Source of the DNA: Rhodanobacter sp.
Lineage (GTDB): Bacteria > Pseudomonadota > Gammaproteobacteria > Xanthomonadales > Rhodanobacteraceae
Assembly: GCA_026193555.1 (NCBI GenBank)
Contig: JAPHUU010000296.1
Coordinates: 1-6,339, forward strand
Direction: 5' to 3'
DNA: 6,339 nt
Below are positions 6,249-6,339 of this stretch, piece after piece (position 1 is the first letter of the stretch; every line of letters begins with the position of its first letter). The translations under genes and the position numbers were made by a program. Below the pieces are notes generated by a model, which saw only the letters and a list, made by a program, of their open reading frames with translations, was not told where the DNA came from and did no database searches.

Positions 6249-6339
6249 GTGCGCCCGGCAGGGCGCACCTGCTTGGAGGTGAAAGTCCTCTATCCACCCG
6301 GCAAGGGGAAGGATTAGCGGAAGGCAAGGGCATCTCAGG
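6249..6339 (+). mobile_element. Group II intron, 5' end (class C-like), cut off by the window edge
   Basis: The sequence starting at GTGCG (6249) has the group II 5' splice-site consensus GUGYG and folds like the start of domain I. An 8-bp perfect hairpin is formed by GTGCGCCC (6249-6256) and GGGCGCAC (6261-6268) around GGCA. A second hairpin pairs GAGG (6276-6279) with CCTC (6287-6290) around TGAAAGT. A third pairs ATCC (6292-6295) with GGAT (6311-6314) and CCC (6297-6299) with GGG (6305-6307). Then follows AGCGGAAGGCAAGGGCATC. This order matches my memory of the class C intron of Oceanobacillus iheyensis (GUGUGCCCGGCAUGGGUGC, GGGUGAGAGUCCC, then GCAAGGGUGUC). Class C introns characteristically insert just behind terminator hairpins, as here. 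The reverse transcriptase/maturase gene and domains V-VI would lie to the right, outside the window, so completeness is unknown. Confidence 0.88.

Noticed and set aside
4966..6333. Long leftward open frame (455 codons) opposite the desaturase
   Set aside because: It is an antisense shadow of a gene with three intact histidine boxes, and it runs through the terminator and the intron start.

Overview
The window is GC-rich (by eye well above 60%) and gene-dense. It looks like the chromosome of a gammaproteobacterium, probably of the Xanthomonadales/Lysobacterales (for example a Rhodanobacteraceae member). This placement is an inference from base composition, protein style and remembered gene order, not from a marker gene.

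Layout. (1) Bases 1-582 (+) hold the 3' part of a gene of unknown function whose start lies off the left edge. (2) Bases 601-4825 (-) hold a tight five-gene cluster. Read in transcription order it encodes an ABC ATPase, an ABC-2/GldF-like permease, a GldG-like membrane-anchored auxiliary protein, a short DUF4340-type protein and MutM (Fpg), the 8-oxoguanine/formamidopyrimidine DNA glycosylase. Junctions are a 4-nt overlap, a 1-nt overlap, a 3-nt gap and a 15-nt gap, so one transcript is likely. (3) Bases 4826-5001 are a comparatively AT-rich divergent promoter region with several small inverted repeats. (4) Bases 5002-6195 (+) encode a membrane di-iron acyl desaturase of the DesA/SCD type with a long C-terminal extension, followed by a strong intrinsic terminator at 6218-6247. 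(5) From 6249 to the right edge the sequence has the 5' end of a group II intron, apparently of the bacterial class C (IIC) type, sitting directly behind that terminator.

How the genes may work together. The first four genes of the cluster look like one inner-membrane export or envelope machine of the GldA-GldF-GldG type: ATPase, membrane channel, and two membrane-anchored extracytoplasmic proteins. Its substrate cannot be read from the sequence. MutM is probably carried along as the last gene. The divergent desaturase would introduce a double bond into acyl chains and so adjust membrane fluidity.

The points most worth a second look are the terminator-targeting intron end, the resemblance of the desaturase C-terminal tail to the tail of ISL3-family transposases (from memory), the uncharacterised Gld-like cluster coupled to mutM, and the symmetric elements in the divergent promoter region.
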